DNA of 24,533 bases, from assembly GCA_049794535.1 (NCBI GenBank), contig JBARCX010000064.1:1-24533 (forward strand). Direction: 5' to 3'. Below, piece by piece: positions 20,441 through 24,533 of this stretch. Numbering within the stretch: the first letter of the stretch is position 1; each line of letters opens with the position of its first letter. Source of the stretch: JBARCX01 sp049794535 (GTDB taxonomy: Bacteria; Pseudomonadota; Gammaproteobacteria; Xanthomonadales; Rhodanobacteraceae). The position numbers and the translations under genes were made by a program. The notes below the pieces were generated by a model. It saw only the letters and a list, made by a program, of their open reading frames with translations, was not told the origin of the DNA and made no database searches.

Positions 20441-21751
20441 TCAGGCGGCGACGCCCAACGTGAAACCGCAGCTGTTCGCCAGCTCCAGGAATCCAGGGAA
20501 CGAGGTGGCGACATTGGCGCAGTCACCAATACGAATCGCACCTTGCACCACGAGTCCAGCCACCGCAAAGCTCATCGCAATACGGTGATCACCGTGGCTA
20601 TGTACCTCGCCACCGCCAAGTGCACCGCCTTCGATGATCGCGCCATCCGGCGTCTCTTCAATCCGCGCACCGAGCGCCTGCAGACCAGCCGCCATGGTGG
20701 CAAGGCGATCTGATTCCTTCACGCGCAATTCGGCAGCGCCGCGGATCACGGTGCGGCCTTCGGCTACCGCTGCTGCGATAAACAACGCGGGGAACTCGTC
20801 GATCATGTCCGGCACCAGCGCCTCGGGCAATTCAATGCCGTGCAGCGGTGCATAACGCACTACCAGATCGCCTACCGGCTCACCGCCACTTTCGCTTTCT
20901 CGCTCGATGCGGATGTCTGCCCCCATCAAGCGCAAGGCCTGCAATAAACCAGTACGTCGTGGATTCAGACCTACAGCGGATAAGCGCAGCTCGGAGCCCG
21001 GAACAATGCTGGCGGCAACAAGGAAGAACGCGGCAGAAGAAAAATCCGCGGGCACGTCGACGTCGGTGGCGCGCAACGCATGGCCGCCACTCAACTTCGC
21101 CTGTCCTGGCGCGAATGTAATCGGCCAGCCGAACGCGGCCAGCATGCGCTCTGTGTAATCGCGCGTCGGGTGCGGCTCGATGATCTCGGTCTCGCCTTCG
21201 CTATACAAACCCGCCAGCAGCAGCGCGGATTTCACCTGTGCGCTCGCCACTGGCAAGGTGTAGTGGATGCCATGCAGATGCTGCCCACCACGAACAAGAA
21301 GCGGTGGTAGACCATCTTGCGTATCGATTCGTGCCCCCATCTTGGCTAACGGTTCGGTGACGCGACGCATGGGGCGCTTCGACAACGACTCGTCACCGAT
21401 CAGTGTGCTGTCAAACGCTTGTCCGGCCAGCAAACCAGCCAGCAGACGCATGCCAGTACCGGCATTGCCGCAATCCAGAGGTTGATCAGTGCCACGCAAT
21501 CCATGAAGACCAACGCCGTGCACCACACGCTCGCCATCAGCCGGTACGTCGATGCGCACGCCGAGCTGAGTGAGTACGGCGGCAGTGGCGCGGGTGTCTT
21601 CACCCTCGAGAAAACCGCGAATATGCGATGGACCATCGGCCAGCGCACCAAGCATCAGCGAACGATGCGAGACCGACTTATCGCCCGGCACGCGCAGCTT
21701 GCCGTGCAGCGGCCCACTTGGGCGGCTGCTCCAATCCAACGAGCCACTCAT
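20441..21751 (-). CDS. aroA: 3-phosphoshikimate 1-carboxyvinyltransferase (EPSP synthase)
   Basis: It joins shikimate-3-phosphate and phosphoenolpyruvate in the sixth step of the shikimate pathway. At 436 aa the two inside-out barrel domains are complete. Diagnostic sites are LRVPGDKSVSHRSLMLGALA (PEP and substrate Lys), LDCGNAGTGMRLLAGLLA and ELRVKESDRLATMA. The NAGTGMR motif resembles class II rather than plant-type enzymes. ATG 21751 overlaps the pheA stop as ATGA, so translation is probably coupled to pheA. Confidence 0.96.
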   Translation of the reverse strand: MSGSLDWSSRPSGPLHGKLRVPGDKSVSHRSLMLGALADGPSHIRGFLEGEDTRATAAVLTQLGVRIDVPADGERVVHGVGLHGLRGTDQPLDCGNAGTGMRLLAGLLAGQAFDSTLIGDESLSKRPMRRVTEPLAKMGARIDTQDGLPPLLVRGGQHLHGIHYTLPVASAQVKSALLLAGLYSEGETEIIEPHPTRDYTERMLAAFGWPITFAPGQAKLSGGHALRATDVDVPADFSSAAFFLVAASIVPGSELRLSAVGLNPRRTGLLQALRLMGADIRIERESESGGEPVGDLVVRYAPLHGIELPEALVPDMIDEFPALFIAAAVAEGRTVIRGAAELRVKESDRLATMAAGLQALGARIEETPDGAIIEGGALGGGEVHSHGDHRIAMSFAVAGLVVQGAIRIGDCANVATSFPGFLELANSCGFTLGVAA

Positions 21752-22836
21752 GGCAGGGCTACCGGGTAGGAGCCGAGCACACGCAATTTGGCTGCGGACT
21801 GCTCGATCTCTCGCACCGCTGCCTGTAGTGCCTCGTCATGGATGTGACCGGAAATATCGATGAAGAACGCGTACTGCCATTTGCCGACATGCGACGGACG
21901 CGACTCAATGCGGTTGAGGCTAACGCCATGCGCAGCGAAGGGACTGAGTACGTCGTACAACGCACCGGGCTTGTCGTTCACCGTGACCAATAATGAAGTG
22001 CGGTCGTTACCCGACGGCGGGAACAGCGAGCGACCGATGACCAGGAAGCGCGTGGTGTTGTCAGCACGATCCTCGATACCACTGGCAACGGTCTTGAGGC
22101 CATAGACCCGACCCGCAGTCTCGCCCGCAATCGCCGCGGCATCGTCGGCATGACGCGCCATGCGCGCGGCTTCGGCATTGCTGCTCACCGCCGTACATTC
22201 GACGCCCGGCAGGTTGATCCGCAACCAGGTCTTACATTGCTGCAGTGACTGCGCATGTGCATAAACCCGCTTGATGTCTTCCAGGCGCCCCAACTGCGAA
22301 TGCAGGCACTGGTGCACGCGCAATTCCACTTCACCGCAGATCGTCGCCTCGGAGGTGAGGAACATATCCAACGTGACCTGGATCATGCCCTGGCCGGAGT
22401 TCTCCACCGGCACCACACCGAAGTCGGCATGACCTGCGGCCACTTCCTGAAAGACTTCCTCGATGCTGCCCAGCGGAAGGCCGTACGCCGCGTGGCCGAA
22501 ATGCTTGCGCACCGCCTGCTCGCTGAACGTGCCCTCGGGCCCAAGAAAGCCGATCTTTAGTGGGTCTTCCTGCGCAAGGCAGGACGACATGATCTCGCGG
22601 AACAACCGCACCATTTCGGTATCGGATAACGGGCCGTGGTTGCGGTCCACCACCATGCGCAGCACATGGGCCTCGCGCTCGGGTCGGTAATAGTCAATGG
22701 CTGATAGCCCCTCGCCTTTCACACGAGCCACTTCCTGGGCCCAGTTTGCGCGCTCGGAGATCAGTTCCTGGATCTGCTTGTCGATGCTGTCGATGCGTTC
22801 ACGCACCTGGGACAGCGAGGTTTTCGTATCAGTCAT
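21748..22836 (-). CDS. pheA: Bifunctional chorismate mutase/prephenate dehydratase
   Basis: It converts chorismate to prephenate and then phenylpyruvate for phenylalanine synthesis. It is 362 aa. The AroQ-type mutase helix occupies residues 8-90 (VRERIDSIDKQIQELISERA, then VARVKGEG and YRPEREAHVL). The dehydratase domain starts at IGFLGPEGTFSEQAV and includes NTTRFLVIG. The C-terminal ACT domain holds NDKPGALYDVL and NRIESRP, the sites for phenylalanine feedback. No upstream attenuator or leader peptide is evident in the 86-bp gap to serC. The ribosome site at ATG 22836 is weak. Confidence 0.96.
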   Translation of the reverse strand: MTDTKTSLSQVRERIDSIDKQIQELISERANWAQEVARVKGEGLSAIDYYRPEREAHVLRMVVDRNHGPLSDTEMVRLFREIMSSCLAQEDPLKIGFLGPEGTFSEQAVRKHFGHAAYGLPLGSIEEVFQEVAAGHADFGVVPVENSGQGMIQVTLDMFLTSEATICGEVELRVHQCLHSQLGRLEDIKRVYAHAQSLQQCKTWLRINLPGVECTAVSSNAEAARMARHADDAAAIAGETAGRVYGLKTVASGIEDRADNTTRFLVIGRSLFPPSGNDRTSLLVTVNDKPGALYDVLSPFAAHGVSLNRIESRPSHVGKWQYAFFIDISGHIHDEALQAAVREIEQSAAKLRVLGSYPVALP

Positions 22837-22922
22837 TTTGGCGGTCTGGATGGAAAGAAGTCCAAATACTCACGCTCCACTCGGAGGCACTGAGCTGGAT
22901 TGAGAATCATGCCTGAAAATCG

Positions 22923-24008
22923 TCAGCCATGCCGCGTTGCAAAATCACGCATGAACGCCGTCAGCGCATCGACGGCCTCCAGCGGCACCGCGTTGTAAAG
23001 GGATGCACGCATACCACCGAGCGCCTTGTGACCCTTCAGCGCAAACAGGCCTGCGGTTTCAGATTCCTTTAGGAAGTCGGCGTCGAGCGCGTCATCGTGC
23101 AGGGTGAAAGGCACATTCATGCGCGATCGCGCGGCTGGATCGACCGGATTACGGTAATAGCCGCCCGAACCATCGATCGCAGCGTACAACTGCGTGGCCT
23201 TTGCACGATTTCGCTCGCCCATGGCGGCAACGCCCCCCCGCTCTTTCAGCCACTGGAAGGTCAGCCCTGCGAGGTACCAACCCCAGGTATTGGGCGTATT
23301 GAGCATGGAATCGTTCGATGCCTGCTCGGCATAACGGAAGATGCGTGCCGTCGGATGCCCCACACGCTGCAGCAAGTCGCGTCGCACAATCATCAACACC
23401 AGACCGGACGGGCCGATATTTTTCTGCGCGCCAGCATAGATAAGCCCGAAGCGACTCACGTCGAGCGGTTCGGACAAGATATTCGATGACATGTCGGCGA
23501 CGAGTGGCACTTCGCCGACATCGGGAATTTCGCTGTACTCCACGCCGTGGATGGTCTCGTTCGTCGTGTAGTGCACATAGGCCGCACGCGGATCGAGCTG
23601 CCATTGATCGCGTGGCGGCAGATGCAGATAGGCATTCGCCTTGCTGTTGGCCGCCACATTCACTCGCACGTAGAACGCCGCTTCACTGGCTGCTTTTTCG
23701 CCCCAATGCCCGTTGACGATGTAATCGGCGCTGTCACCTACGCTGGCGAGATTCATCGGGATCTGGGCGAAGTGCTGGGTAGCGCCACCTTGCAGGAACA
23801 ACACCGCATAGTCGGCGGGAATCGTGAGCAGTTCGCGCAGATCGGCTTCCGCCTGTGCCGCCATGGCAACGAAACGTTTGCCTCGATGCGATTGCTCCAT
23901 CACCGAGGTACCGCTGCCGTTCCAGTCCAACAGTTCGCGCTGAGCACGCTCGAGCACCGCCCGCGGCAAGGCCGCAGGGCCCGCACTGAAATTCCACAAC
24001 TGACTCAC
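22923..24008 (-). CDS. serC: Phosphoserine aminotransferase
   Basis: A PLP enzyme that transfers an amino group from glutamate to 3-phosphohydroxypyruvate in serine synthesis; it also serves pyridoxal phosphate synthesis. It is 361 aa from GTG 24008 (SQLWNFSAGPAALP), matching the family length and start. AAGGGA lies about nine bases upstream. A GTG at 24035 would add nine residues with no precedent. GLIYAGAQKNIGPSGL contains the cofactor-binding lysine. FNFSAGP-type entry and HRGKRF are family marks. It heads serC-pheA-aroA-kdsB. Confidence 0.95.
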   Translation of the reverse strand: MSQLWNFSAGPAALPRAVLERAQRELLDWNGSGTSVMEQSHRGKRFVAMAAQAEADLRELLTIPADYAVLFLQGGATQHFAQIPMNLASVGDSADYIVNGHWGEKAASEAAFYVRVNVAANSKANAYLHLPPRDQWQLDPRAAYVHYTTNETIHGVEYSEIPDVGEVPLVADMSSNILSEPLDVSRFGLIYAGAQKNIGPSGLVLMIVRRDLLQRVGHPTARIFRYAEQASNDSMLNTPNTWGWYLAGLTFQWLKERGGVAAMGERNRAKATQLYAAIDGSGGYYRNPVDPAARSRMNVPFTLHDDALDADFLKESETAGLFALKGHKALGGMRASLYNAVPLEAVDALTAFMRDFATRHG

Positions 24009-24088
24009 TGCGTTGCTTCCCTTGACTGTGTTCACCGCATTATGCCGCGTCGCAGCATCGGGTCGTCAATGGATGACGTAGGTATCGA

Positions 24089-24533
24089 TTAGAAGCGGAT
24101 CAACAGCATCAGCGCGATACCCAGTGCAAGCACGGCCGCAGTCACAATCAACCACCACACTTCCCCGATTGGGCCTGCCGTCTCTTCGGGTAGCGGCACA
24201 GACGGCTCCGGCATGACGATCTCGGGCTCCGGCTCCATGCCAGGCGCATCGATCACGAAACGATGCATCGCCAGACCGATTTGATCGCCCGGTTGCAAGG
24301 CGGCCTGCTGCACGTTGATGCCGTTGACGCGTAACGGATAGCGCGGTGACAGGACTTGCCCAGCTTCCAATTGCAGCTGGCCATCGCGCCAGAAGATGCA
24401 CAAGGACGCGTTTTCGTCCTGCGGCAATTCCAACGGATAACGACCGTGCGGCCCCAGCTCCAGTCGTTCGTCCAATGGCAGCACATGACCCGACAGCGGC
24501 CCGGCGACTGCGCGCAACGCTACCGTGCAGCGC
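24089..24533 (-). CDS. FHA-like domain protein with C-terminal membrane anchor, N-terminus outside window
   Basis: The frame is open through the right edge (CTVALRAVAGPLSG...), so the 5' end is missing; the TTG at 24517 is not a convincing start. The visible part resembles a forkhead-associated beta sandwich: GHVLPLDERLELGPHGRYPL, LCIFWRDGQLQLEAG and YPLRVNGINVQQAALQPGDQIGLAMHRFVI. The canonical phosphothreonine-binding residues are not clearly conserved. A Pro/Glu-rich linker leads to a membrane helix (WWLIVTAAVLALGIALMLLI) and the end RF. It probably docks a protein at the inner membrane; FHA proteins often sit near type VI secretion or kinase genes, none of which is seen here. Confidence 0.68.
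   Translation of the reverse strand, partial: RCTVALRAVAGPLSGHVLPLDERLELGPHGRYPLELPQDENASLCIFWRDGQLQLEAGQVLSPRYPLRVNGINVQQAALQPGDQIGLAMHRFVIDAPGMEPEPEIVMPEPSVPLPEETAGPIGEVWWLIVTAAVLALGIALMLLIRF

Overview
The window looks like a gammaproteobacterial chromosome of the Xanthomonadales type, probably Rhodanobacteraceae (Dyella, Rhodanobacter or Luteibacter relatives). This rests on the order serC-pheA-aroA-kdsB and uvrC-pgsA-tRNA-Gly and on the high GC content; it is recognition, not a database result. It divides into an integrated phage-like element (1 to about 11,350) and a chromosomal backbone (about 11,353 to 24,533).

The element's left arm, on the minus strand, runs from a three-operator region at 3646-3711 down to position 1: a Cro/YdaS-like regulator, two small ribbon-helix-helix-like proteins, a TraR/DksA zinc-finger protein, two unknown small proteins, a CHC2 primase and a VapE-family helicase/ATPase that runs off the window. 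Most junctions are tightly packed or are 4-nt start/stop overlaps. The centre (3720-5863) is an immunity and cargo segment: a CI-like repressor, a second homologous repressor facing it with overlapping 3' ends, a UGA-interrupted one-helix ORF, and a P63C-domain gene headed by four copies of a decamer. The right arm, on the plus strand, starts at a promoter whose spacer is a perfect 21-bp palindrome with the same TTTAGC-N5-GCTAAA half-sites as the left operators. It carries a zinc-ribbon protein, four overlapping small genes (two of them membrane proteins), a predicted three-way-junction structure, a conserved phage protein, a DUF2303 (YfdQ-like) protein, another small gene, a reversed membrane-protein gene that seems to have split a resident gene, an excisionase-like HTH protein, and a convergent tyrosine integrase next to tRNA-Cys. 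I read this as a prophage or phage satellite integrated at the 3' end of tRNA-Cys. No structural genes are visible; they could lie left of the window or be absent.

The backbone, nearly all minus strand, starts with tRNA-Cys and tRNA-Gly, each with its own terminator. It then carries glycerol catabolism genes (glpD, glpF, glpK), a scar made of the 3' remnants of a uronate-dehydrogenase-like gene and a LysR regulator, a second identical tRNA-Gly, pgsA, uvrC, a small plus-strand membrane protein, and the block kdsB, aroA, pheA, serC. A partial FHA-like membrane protein closes the window. GlpF imports glycerol, GlpK phosphorylates it and GlpD oxidises glycerol-3-phosphate. SerC, PheA and AroA serve serine and aromatic amino-acid synthesis, and KdsB activates Kdo for lipopolysaccharide.

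The main points of interest are the two-promoter, multi-operator switch with duplicated repressors and a P63C cargo gene, the three-way-junction element, the split gene around the membrane-protein cassette, and the glp block lying between identical tRNA-Gly genes.
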